Assembly: GCF_000420425.1 (NCBI RefSeq)
Contig: NZ_ATUX01000007.1
Span: 358,023 to 422,022, forward strand
DNA from: Schaalia vaccimaxillae DSM 15804
GTDB taxonomy: Bacteria > Actinomycetota > Actinomycetes > Actinomycetales > Actinomycetaceae
Reading direction: 5' to 3'
DNA: 64,000 nt
Both the position numbers and the translations under genes were made by a program. Every line of letters starts with the position of its first letter. Within the stretch, counting starts at the first letter, position 1. Below, in pieces: positions 53,965-64,000 of this stretch. The notes beneath the pieces were generated by a model. The model worked only from the letters and a program-made list of their open reading frames with translations, searched no databases and was not told the origin of the DNA.

Positions 53965-55022
53965 CTTTTCGTGCTGCCGTCGCAGGAGCCTCCGGATATG
54001 CCGGAGGTGAGGTTCTGCGTTTGCTCGCCGGTCACGCCAATATCGAGGTGGCAACCGTGACCGCCGCATCATCTGCCGGTCAAAAACTCGGCGCTTTTCA
54101 CCCACATATTCCGTCTCTTGCAGACTTGACGATCAAAGACACGAACGCCAATATGCTTTCGGGCCATGATCTGGTTTTCTTGGCGTTGCCCCACGGACAT
54201 TCGGCGGCGATTAGTTCCCAACTCGAATCTCTATCCAGCGGGTCGGTCATCGTCGATTTGGCGGCCGACCACAGGCTCACCGATGCTAACCAGTGGGAAC
54301 ACTATTACGGCGGAGAGTTTTGCCCCGCTTGGACCTATGGCATGCCCGAACTCCTGCATGTCGGTGAAAACTATGCAAAGGCGCAGCGCAATGAACTCAA
54401 GAACACGGACCGGATAGCAGTACCCGGATGCAACGTCACTGCCGTGACTCTAGCCATCCAACCCGCTGTAGCCCGAGGTCTCATCGACACACGACACATA
54501 TGTGCAACCCTCGCAGTTGGCTACTCAGGAGCAGGTCGAGCACTCAAACCGCACCTGCTCGCATCCCAAGCGTTCTCCAATATGGCCCCGTACGGAGCCG
54601 GAGGAACTCACCGACACATCCCCGAGATCATCCAGAACCTCTCGAAAGCTGGAGGTGGACAGATCGGACTGACTTTCACGCCCGTCCTCGTTCCGACATC
54701 TCGAGGAATTCTCGCCACGGTTGTCGCTCCACTGGAGGATAACGTGTCGTGTGAACACATCGAGGCCGCCTACAGCACATACCTAAGAGAGCCGCTGATT
54801 ACCGTACTTCCAAAGGGTCAATACCCCAATACGGGCCCTTTAACTGGAACCGGCATGGTCTCCATCTCCACATCCATCGATGAACGCGCCGGCACACTTA
54901 CTGCCATCGCAGCCATCGACAATCTTGGTAAAGGCACGGCTGCAGCGGCGGTACAAAGCGCCAACCTGGCACTCGGCCTCGAAGAACTCACAGCAGTCCC
55001 AATGATCGGAGTGGCCCCGTGA
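53961..55022 (+). CDS. argC: N-acetyl-gamma-glutamyl-phosphate reductase
   Basis: Third step of arginine synthesis. 353 residues with the NADP loop RAAVAGASGYAGGEVLRLL, FLALPHGHSAA, ADHRLTDANQWEHYYG, and the active cysteine in AVPGCNVTAVTLA; histidine in GTHRHIPEI. Start ATG 53961 is seven bases after TATAGT, so the mRNA is probably leaderless; ATG 53955 is two codons earlier. Overlaps argJ by four bases. First gene of the arginine cluster. Confidence 0.95.
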   Translation: MTFRAAVAGASGYAGGEVLRLLAGHANIEVATVTAASSAGQKLGAFHPHIPSLADLTIKDTNANMLSGHDLVFLALPHGHSAAISSQLESLSSGSVIVDLAADHRLTDANQWEHYYGGEFCPAWTYGMPELLHVGENYAKAQRNELKNTDRIAVPGCNVTAVTLAIQPAVARGLIDTRHICATLAVGYSGAGRALKPHLLASQAFSNMAPYGAGGTHRHIPEIIQNLSKAGGGQIGLTFTPVLVPTSRGILATVVAPLEDNVSCEHIEAAYSTYLREPLITVLPKGQYPNTGPLTGTGMVSISTSIDERAGTLTAIAAIDNLGKGTAAAAVQSANLALGLEELTAVPMIGVAP

Positions 55023-56203
55023 CGCACCCATTTTCCGGAGTGACCTTACCCCGAGGCTTCGTAGCCTCAGGAGTGGCAGCCGCCATCAAAAGCAACGATA
55101 GTCGCGACCTCGCACTCATCGTCAACGCAGGAACCAATAGGGCATCGGCCGGCGTATTCACCTCCAACCGCGTCGTTGCAGCTCCGGTGACCCTGACCCG
55201 ACGTCATCTGGCAACCTCAACAGCGGCGGCGGTTGTTCTCAACTCCGGCGGCGCCAACGCCTGCACAGGACCAGAAGGCTACGAGGACGCCGTCTCCATG
55301 GCGCGCCAGGTCGCATCCTTGGCGGGACTAGATACCTCCGAAGTTGCTGTCTGCTCGACCGGAATGATCGGTACTCGCCTTCCTATGGAACGCGTCCTAT
55401 CGGGCATCGAGTCAGCCTACGGCCAACTCGACGCCGGAAGCCAAGCCTCCACATTAGCTGCCGACGCCATCCGCACCACCGACACTGTGTCAAAAACCTA
55501 CGGGCAGACCACCCAAGACGGCTGGAGCATTGGCGCGATGGCAAAAGGCGCAGGAATGCTCGCGCCAGGGTTAGCCACGATGCTGTGCGTGCTGACCACC
55601 GACGCCGTCCTCGACAATGAAGTAGCCCAACGTAGCCTCACCGAGGCTGTACGCACAACTTTCAACCGCACCGACTCTGACGGCTGTATGTCCACCAATG
55701 ACTCAGTGATTCTTCTGGCCTCAGGAGAATCCGGAGTCCGACCCGACGAAGCCGCTTTCGCTGAAGAACTGCGGGTGGCTTGCCTTGATCTTGCACAGCA
55801 GCTTCTGGCTGACGCCGAGGGAGCAAGCCACGACATCGAGATCACTGTTGCCAACGCATCGTCTCAAGACGCCGGTGAAGCAGTATCCCGAGCTGTCGCG
55901 CGCTCAAACCTTTTTAAGACCGCAGTGTTTGGAAACGACCCTAACTGGGGACGAATCCTCTCCGAAGTTGGGACAGTGCCCGAATCTGTCGCCCCCTACG
56001 ATCCAGAAAAGATTGACGTCTCCATCAACGGAGTCATGGTGTGCAGGAATGGAGGAGTTGGCGACGACCGCAACCTGGTAGATATGAGTCCACGACGCGT
56101 CGACATTCGTATCGACCTCAAAGCCGGAAATCAGGATGTCGTCTTGTGGACCAACGACCTGACCCACGACTACGTGGAGGAAAACAGTGCCTACTCATCC
56201 TGA
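55019..56203 (+). CDS. argJ: Glutamate N-acetyltransferase / amino-acid acetyltransferase ArgJ
   Basis: Recycles the acetyl group from N-acetylornithine to glutamate. 394 residues. The self-cleavage/nucleophile threonine is in GLATMLCVLTTDAV (about residue 190). Other family parts: NAGTNRASAGVFTSNRV, VVLNSGGANACTG, VCSTGMIGTRLPM and FGNDPNWGRILS. GTG 55019 overlaps argC. The next gene is argD, so the usual argB between them is absent. Confidence 0.96.
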   Translation: MTHPFSGVTLPRGFVASGVAAAIKSNDSRDLALIVNAGTNRASAGVFTSNRVVAAPVTLTRRHLATSTAAAVVLNSGGANACTGPEGYEDAVSMARQVASLAGLDTSEVAVCSTGMIGTRLPMERVLSGIESAYGQLDAGSQASTLAADAIRTTDTVSKTYGQTTQDGWSIGAMAKGAGMLAPGLATMLCVLTTDAVLDNEVAQRSLTEAVRTTFNRTDSDGCMSTNDSVILLASGESGVRPDEAAFAEELRVACLDLAQQLLADAEGASHDIEITVANASSQDAGEAVSRAVARSNLFKTAVFGNDPNWGRILSEVGTVPESVAPYDPEKIDVSINGVMVCRNGGVGDDRNLVDMSPRRVDIRIDLKAGNQDVVLWTNDLTHDYVEENSAYSS

Positions 56204-57443
56204 ACGCGCCGATGCAGTAGGTGCCAGCCACGCACAGCAGCGTTATGCCGATTCGGTAATGAACACCTTCGGAACGCCGCAGATGGTCCTGACTAAAGGG
56301 AATGGCGCAATCGTCACCGACGAGGCCGGTAAGGACTACCTTGACCTCCTTGGTGGCATTGCAGTCAATGTCCTAGGCCACTGCCATCCGGCTGTCACTC
56401 AAGCTATCGCCGATCAAGCCGCAATGCTTGGCCATGTGTCGAACTTTTTTGCCACCGAACCCCAGATCGCGCTGGCAGAAAAGATTCTTGATATCCTTGG
56501 ATTCTCGGGTGGGGCCACTGGAGCAAAGGTTTTCCTGGCGAACTCTGGAACTGAAGCCAACGAATGTGCCCTCAAGATCGTCAAGGCTTATGCAGGTGTC
56601 ACCGGGCGGACCAGAATCCTCGCGCTGGAGCATTCCTTCCACGGGAGAAGTTTGGGCGCGCTGTCTTTGACGTGGAAAGAACGGTACCGCTCACCCTTTG
56701 CTCCGTTAATCCCCGGAATTGAGTTTATTCCTGCCAATGATCCTCAATCCCTGCGCAATGCGATGGGTCCCGATGTTGCCGGACTATTTGTTGAACCGAT
56801 TCAGGGCGAGGCGGGAGTCCAGGTGCTCTCAGACGACTATTTGCGTTTTGCGCGCACATGCACCAGTGTTCATGGGGTGCTTCTTGTGGTCGATGAAGTC
56901 CAAACGGGAATCGCCCGTACAGGAAACTGGATGGGATTCCAGAGTTCAGGAATTACCCCCGACGTGGTGACTTTGGCTAAAGGCCTCGGCGGCGGTATGC
57001 CAATCGGAGCTTGCATCGGCGCCTCGCAAACAGCCAATCTCCTTGGACCTGGCATGCATGGAACAACTTTTGGGGGCAATCCCATATGCGCGCGGGCAGC
57101 GCTGTCGGTGCTTGAAACAATTGAGAAAGACAATTTGCTTGCTCATACCCACCAAGTGGGGCAGTGGTGGCGCGACGAGCTGCGCGCAGCCGCCCCCCAC
57201 ATCGTCGATGTTCGAGGACGCGGACTGCTGATCGGCATAGATTTTGATGCTGACATAGCCACTAGTGTTGTCGACAAAGGCCGCGAAGCAGGTTTTATCC
57301 TTAACGCAACAGGGCCTGCGACGCTCAGACTTGCGCCACCACTGGTCGTGAGCGAGAAACAGGCTCGTTCTTTTACTGAGGCGTTACCGACTCTGATTGA
57401 ACAATCACTGACTGAAATCAATACAAGAGGTCACCGTGACTGA
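56187..57443 (+). CDS. argD: Acetylornithine aminotransferase
   Basis: PLP enzyme, 418 residues, converting N-acetylglutamate semialdehyde to N-acetylornithine. Markers: KDYLDLLGGIAVNVLGHCHP, NSGTEANECALKI, EHSFHGRSLGALSLTWK, LLVVDEVQTGIARTG, and the PLP lysine in VTLAKGLGGGMPIGA. GTG 56187 lies 16 bases inside the end of argJ with GGAGGAAAAC in front, and argR overlaps its end by eight bases. Confidence 0.96.
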   Translation: MPTHPERADAVGASHAQQRYADSVMNTFGTPQMVLTKGNGAIVTDEAGKDYLDLLGGIAVNVLGHCHPAVTQAIADQAAMLGHVSNFFATEPQIALAEKILDILGFSGGATGAKVFLANSGTEANECALKIVKAYAGVTGRTRILALEHSFHGRSLGALSLTWKERYRSPFAPLIPGIEFIPANDPQSLRNAMGPDVAGLFVEPIQGEAGVQVLSDDYLRFARTCTSVHGVLLVVDEVQTGIARTGNWMGFQSSGITPDVVTLAKGLGGGMPIGACIGASQTANLLGPGMHGTTFGGNPICARAALSVLETIEKDNLLAHTHQVGQWWRDELRAAAPHIVDVRGRGLLIGIDFDADIATSVVDKGREAGFILNATGPATLRLAPPLVVSEKQARSFTEALPTLIEQSLTEINTRGHRD

Positions 57444-57945
57444 CGTTATACCGGCAACTAAAACGGCCCGACGCGAGATGATTCGAGACATCCTTGCTCA
57501 CGAGTCCATTGGCTCTCAGGAACAACTTCGTTCTCTCCTGACGCAGCGGGGAATCGAGGTCACACAAGCCACCTTGTCGCGTGATCTTATGGAAATGAGG
57601 GCAACAAAAATCCGCAATGGCGCCGGCATTCTCATGTATTCAGTGCCTGACGTTGACGGAGGACAGACTCACGAGGGCGAAGCCGCTGGAATCCGCCTGG
57701 CTCGATGGTGCCAGTCATTGCTCGTAACCTCCGTTCGCATTGGCCATCAGCTGGTACTGCGAACACCTGTGGGAGCGGCTAATCTGCTTGGCTCGGCAAT
57801 CGACGCTGTCAGAATGGAAGAAGTAGCTGGCACGATCGCTGGTGATGACACGATTCTCGTCATCTGCAGGAGCGAGCCAGAAGCAGCGCGTGTTGAAAGC
57901 ATGCTCATGGAATTAGCTGAACCCGGTGCTGTTGTAACGAATTGA
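57436..57945 (+). CDS. argR: Arginine repressor ArgR
   Basis: 169-residue regulator. N-terminal winged helix with REMIRDILAHESIGSQEQLR and ATLSRDLMEMRATKIR; C-terminal arginine-binding hexamer domain with TPVGAANLLGSAIDA and TIAGDDTILVICRS (the GDD of the arginine site). It likely controls its own cluster through the palindrome over the argC promoter. GTG 57436 preceded by AAGAGG. Confidence 0.95.
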   Translation: MTDVIPATKTARREMIRDILAHESIGSQEQLRSLLTQRGIEVTQATLSRDLMEMRATKIRNGAGILMYSVPDVDGGQTHEGEAAGIRLARWCQSLLVTSVRIGHQLVLRTPVGAANLLGSAIDAVRMEEVAGTIAGDDTILVICRSEPEAARVESMLMELAEPGAVVTN

Positions 57946-57990
57946 TGGCCACTTGGTCGCTCAACGAGAGAGAAGAAAAGGACAAAATAC

Positions 57991-59214
57991 ATGACGAATG
58001 CCAAGGATCGTGTCGTTCTGGCGTATTCGGGAGGTCTGGATACCTCGGTCGCCATCGGTTGGATCGGTGAGCAGACTGGACGCGAAGTTGTCGCAGTAGC
58101 TGTTGATGTGGGTCAGGGTGGGGAAGACCTTGAGATCATTCGCCAGCGCGCCCTCGATTGCGGAGCCGTCGAGGCTTACATTGCCGATGCGCGCGACGAG
58201 TTCGCCAATGAGTACTGCATGCCTGCCCTCAAAGCGAACGCTCTGTATGAAGGCAAATATCCGCTCGTGTCAGCTCTGTCGCGACCTATCATCGTCAAGC
58301 ACCTGGTGAAGGCAGCGCGTGAGTTTGGCGCTTCTACTGTGGCCCATGGCTGCACTGGTAAAGGTAATGATCAGGTCCGTTTCGAGGTCTCAATCACCTC
58401 AATGGCACCGGACATGGATTGTATTTCTCCTGTTCGTGATCTGGCTCTGACCCGTGACGTGGCGATCGAGTATGCGGAAAAGCATGATCTGCCCATCGAA
58501 ACCACCAAGCACAACCCCTTCTCGATTGATCAAAACGTGTGGGGGCGCGCAATTGAAACTGGTTTCTTGGAAGACCTATGGAACGCACCCACCAAGGATG
58601 TTTACAACTACACGGACGATCCGACTTACCCGCCTCTTCCTGACGAGGTCGTCATTACCTTTGAAAAAGGTATCCCCGTTGCTATCGACGGGCGGAGTGT
58701 GACACCCCTTGAAGCAATCCAAGAGATGAACCGTCGGGCAGGAGCCCAGGGTATCGGGCGTATCGATATGGTCGAAGATCGTCTCGTGGGAATCAAATCT
58801 CGTGAGATTTACGAGGCACCGGGTGCCATCGCCCTCATCGAAGCTCACCAAGCTCTGGAATCGATCACTTTGGAACGCTTGCAACGCCGCTACAAGCGTG
58901 GAATCGAACAAGCGTGGGGCGAACTGGTTTACGAAGCCCAATGGTATTCGCCGTTGAAGAAGTCAATGGATGCCTTCATTGAGGATACGCAGAACTACGT
59001 TTCCGGTGATATCCGGATGGTTTTGCACGGTGGGCGAGCAACCGTCAACGGACGCAAGTCTGATGCCTCGCTTTACGACTTCAACCTGGCAACTTACGAG
59101 ACAGGCGATACCTTCGATCAGTCGTCCTCGCGTGGATTCATCGATATCTACGGTCTGCAATCCAAGCTTGCCGCAGCCCGCGATGTCCGCTTCGGTGTGG
59201 ATATGGGCTACTAA
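57991..59214 (+). CDS. argG: Argininosuccinate synthase
   Basis: Joins citrulline and aspartate with ATP. 407 residues: P-loop-like [56 protein letters not shown], and the long C-terminal [17 protein letters not shown] end ([17 protein letters not shown]). No ornithine carbamoyltransferase is in the window, so citrulline must come from elsewhere. AGAAAAGG precedes ATG 57991. Confidence 0.97.
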   Translation: MTNAKDRVVLAYSGGLDTSVAIGWIGEQTGREVVAVAVDVGQGGEDLEIIRQRALDCGAVEAYIADARDEFANEYCMPALKANALYEGKYPLVSALSRPIIVKHLVKAAREFGASTVAHGCTGKGNDQVRFEVSITSMAPDMDCISPVRDLALTRDVAIEYAEKHDLPIETTKHNPFSIDQNVWGRAIETGFLEDLWNAPTKDVYNYTDDPTYPPLPDEVVITFEKGIPVAIDGRSVTPLEAIQEMNRRAGAQGIGRIDMVEDRLVGIKSREIYEAPGAIALIEAHQALESITLERLQRRYKRGIEQAWGELVYEAQWYSPLKKSMDAFIEDTQNYVSGDIRMVLHGGRATVNGRKSDASLYDFNLATYETGDTFDQSSSRGFIDIYGLQSKLAAARDVRFGVDMGY

Positions 59215-59369
59215 GACAAGCGTGTCAATGAAGTGGGTCCGGTATCGTCAAGGTGTCGGGCCCACGCTCGTTCGGGGAGGCGTATCGAAAGCCGGCCTGA
59301 TCTGGTCTATCTTCATTAAGGGATCGCTCCGTCAGGGACGTCTGTACGAGGTCGAGCTAAGGGATGGTC

Positions 59370-62248
<2,879 letters not shown>

Positions 62249-62277
62249 ACCGTATGAATGATGAGAGGAATGTTTCC

Positions 62278-63540
62278 GTGACGGATCTCCTGGATGACCT
62301 GCAGTGGCGAGGGCTGATTGCCCAGCACACCGATTTTGATGCTCTGCGTGAGCATCTGAACTCAGGCCCAGTGACGTTCTATTGCGGTTATGATCCGACT
62401 GCCGCTTCGCTGCACCACGGCCATCTTGTTCAGCTTATTGTCATGAGGCATTTGCAAAATGCTGGACATCGGCCGCTTGCTCTGGTTGGTGGCGCAACCG
62501 GTCAGATCGGCGATCCTCGCCAGTCAGGCGAACGTCAATTGCAGCCCACTGAAGTTGTCCAGGGCTGGGCGGATAATCTGCGCCGTCAGATTTCGCGCTT
62601 CTTGGACTTCGAGGGACCTGCAGCAGCGACAATGGTCAATAACTTGGATTGGACCTCGGAGCTGTCCGCGATTGATTTGCTTCGCAGCATTGGCAAGTAT
62701 TTCCGTGTCGGCACAATGCTCAATAAAGATATTGTCGCGCGTCGGCTCGCCTCTGATGAAGGCATTTCCTTTACGGAATTCAGCTACCAAGTGCTGCAGG
62801 CCAATGACTACCTTGAACTTTTTCGCCGCTATGGTTGCACCCTTGAAACCGGTGGCAATGACCAGTGGGGCAACATGATCGGCGGCGTCGATCTGATCCA
62901 TAAGGTCGAAGGGAAAGACACTCACGTCTTAACAACCCCGATTATCACCAAAGCTGACGGTACAAAATTTGGCAAGTCAGAGGGTGGGGCGATCTGGCTC
63001 GACCCCGATTTGATGAGCCCTTACGCCTTCTACCAGTTCTGGCTGCAGGTGGCTGACGCAGACGCTATCCGGTTCCTGAAGATCTTCACTTTCCTCGACC
63101 GTGAAACGATCGAAGGTCTCGAGGTCGAAGTAGCTGAGCGTCCGCATATGCGTGCCGCACAGAAGGAATTGGCTGCCCGTGTGACTGAGCTTGTCCACGG
63201 AGCCGATGAGCTAGAGAGGGTTTTGGCTGCCACTGCCGCGTTGTGGGGCACAGGTGACTTGCGTGCAATTGATGAGGCGACGTTGGTTTCGGCCACTGCT
63301 GACCTGCCCCGTGCGACGTTGAAGACAGGGGAGTCGACGATCGTTGACGCTTTAGTGGAGACAGGGCTTGAGAAGGGACGTGGGGCTGCGCGCCGTACCG
63401 TTGCTTCCGGTGGCGCCTCGGTCAATAACATCAAGGTCGAGGACGAGGACCAGCTTTTCTCCAAGGACGACGTCCTTGCGGGAAACCTGCTCCTGATCCG
63501 TAAGGGCAAGCGCAACCTGGCGGTTATCGAACTCGTGTGA
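62278..63540 (+). CDS. tyrS: Tyrosyl-tRNA synthetase
   Basis: Class I synthetase, 420 residues. HIGH motif in PTAASLHHGHLV, Tyr-site GGNDQWGN, KMSKS-type motif KFGKSEGGAIW, and a C-terminal S4 RNA-binding domain beginning near ARRTVASGGASVNN. GTG 62278 matches the family start and has AGAGGA eight bases upstream; ATG 62245 is 11 codons earlier and overlaps argH. Followed by the rRNA promoter. Confidence 0.95.
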   Translation: MTDLLDDLQWRGLIAQHTDFDALREHLNSGPVTFYCGYDPTAASLHHGHLVQLIVMRHLQNAGHRPLALVGGATGQIGDPRQSGERQLQPTEVVQGWADNLRRQISRFLDFEGPAAATMVNNLDWTSELSAIDLLRSIGKYFRVGTMLNKDIVARRLASDEGISFTEFSYQVLQANDYLELFRRYGCTLETGGNDQWGNMIGGVDLIHKVEGKDTHVLTTPIITKADGTKFGKSEGGAIWLDPDLMSPYAFYQFWLQVADADAIRFLKIFTFLDRETIEGLEVEVAERPHMRAAQKELAARVTELVHGADELERVLAATAALWGTGDLRAIDEATLVSATADLPRATLKTGESTIVDALVETGLEKGRGAARRTVASGGASVNNIKVEDEDQLFSKDDVLAGNLLLIRKGKRNLAVIELV

Positions 63541-63566
63541 CTGTGACTCACTTCGCCCTTGCCAAT

Positions 63567-63595
63567 TTGACGTTGGTGGGGTGGGTGGGTAGTAT
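63567..63595 (+). promoter_or_regulatory. rRNA operon promoter
   Basis: TTGACG (63567-63572), exactly 17 bases, then TAGTAT (63590-63595). Predicted start near 63602, about 210 bases upstream of mature 16S rRNA. The spacer is entirely T and G. Confidence 0.8.
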
Positions 63596-63601
63596 TTTCT
63601 T

Positions 63602-63810
63602 TTGTCGCCGCGGCCTGGTTGTGGTTGCGGTGGTGGTTTTCGACCTTGATTCTGGCCTTTTTTGGGTTGGGGTTTTGTGTTGGTGTTGTTTGTGAACTCG
63701 ATAGTGTGTTTGTTTGTTTTTATGCCTGTTTTTTGTTTTTGAGTTGTTTTTTGGTTGGGATTTTCCTGGGCTGGCTTTTTTGGTTGGTTTGGGGTTTTCT
63801 GAATTTTTTT
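63602..63810 (+). other. T/G-rich pre-16S leader with boxA-like antitermination site
   Basis: Almost purely T and G on the + strand for 200 bases, with long T-runs. At 63686-63712 the sequence TTGTTTGTGAACTCGATAGT matches the actinobacterial boxA context (mycobacterial leaders carry GTTTGAGAACTCAATAGTGTG), where NusB/NusE antitermination complexes bind. The remaining tract is presumably an unstructured leader removed by RNase III and other nucleases. Confidence 0.7.
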
Positions 63811-64000
63811 TGTTTGGAGAGTTTGATCCTGGCTCAGGACGAACGCTGGCGGCGTGCTTAACACATGCAAGTCGAACGATGATGCGGTGCTTGCACCGTG
63901 GATTAGTGGCGAACGGGTGAGTAACACGTGAGTAACCTGCCCTCTTCTTTGGGATAACGGTCGGAAACGGCTGCTAATACTGGATATTCACTTGCCTTCG
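63811..64000 (+). rRNA. rrs: 16S ribosomal RNA, 5' part, cut by the window edge
   Basis: Starts with TGTTTGGAGAGTTTGATCCTGG, extended by the universal GCTCAGGACGAACGCTGGCGG and GTGCTTAACACATGCAAGTCG. AGAGTTTGATC at 63818 corresponds to E. coli position 8, setting position 1 at about 63811. The region through GGCGAACGGGTGAGTAACACG is standard. Only about 190 bases are present. Confidence 0.97.

Noticed and set aside
63352..63927. Minus-strand open frame rich in Lys, Pro, Thr, Gln
   Set aside because: It is created by the T/G-only rRNA leader and runs through tyrS and 16S sequence; not a credible gene.

Overview
The window is a continuous, gene-dense piece of an actinobacterial chromosome. It is moderately GC-rich and almost entirely housekeeping. 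A PASTA serine/threonine kinase sits next to an Rv2175c-like regulator and an isoprenyl diphosphate synthase. DUF2469, DUF3145 and DUF3052 genes, polyphosphate glucokinase, a homodimeric AceE, several apparently leaderless genes and an Actinobacteria-type boxA ahead of the 16S gene all point to Actinobacteria. Gene content and the 16S start suggest an Actinomyces/Schaalia-like Actinomycetaceae member, but the genus cannot be fixed from this sequence alone. No prophage, insertion sequence, CRISPR array or defence island is visible.

Layout. 1-3.6 kb: pknL (running off the left edge), its probable DNA-binding substrate, and a polyprenyl synthase. 3.7-10.9 kb: primary sigma factor, a small membrane protein, the SRP genes ftsY and ffh, an amidohydrolase and a frameshifted inositol-monophosphatase-family gene. 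10.9-20.3 kb: rpsP-khpA-rimM-trmD (trmD fused to an acetyltransferase domain), rplS, lepB-rnhB-DUF2469, yraN-comM-dprA-xerC. 20.3-28.2 kb: a secreted M23-family protein, rpsB-tsf behind a structured leader, pyrH-frr-cdsA-rlmN, a DivIVA-repeat protein and a site-2 protease. 28.2-33.9 kb: aldo/keto reductase, two unrecognised small proteins, proS-def, DUF3145 and an acyl-carrier-like protein that lacks its serine. 34-39 kb: aspA, aceE, DUF3052 and tRNA-Val. 39-46.7 kb: NDH-2, an acyl-adenylating enzyme coupled to lipA-lipB, a Nif3-like protein with a degenerate zinc-ribbon partner, yaaA and RNase P RNA. 46.7-53.9 kb: ppgK, map, panB, pheST and a flavodoxin. 53.9-63.5 kb: argC-J-D-R-G, an O-antigen-ligase-like membrane protein, argH, tyrS. 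The right end holds an rRNA promoter, a remarkable T/G-rich leader and the first 190 bases of 16S rRNA.

How it fits together. Much of the window serves translation and protein export: ribosomal proteins S16, L19 and S2, EF-Ts, RRF, RimM, TrmD, RlmN, ProRS, PheRS, TyrRS, Def, Map, SRP, signal peptidase and RNase P. These genes are interleaved with lipoate/pyruvate dehydrogenase and arginine metabolism. The most unusual points are the TrmD-GNAT fusion, two conserved-family proteins that have lost their defining residues (an ACP without serine and a zinc ribbon without cysteines), an arginine cluster without argB or argF under a palindromic candidate ArgR operator, an 18-base promoter sequence shared by rpsB and rnpB, structured leaders at rpsB and rplS, and a hairpin that swallows the start codon of the M23-family gene. 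I did not find a convincing wholly new multi-gene system.
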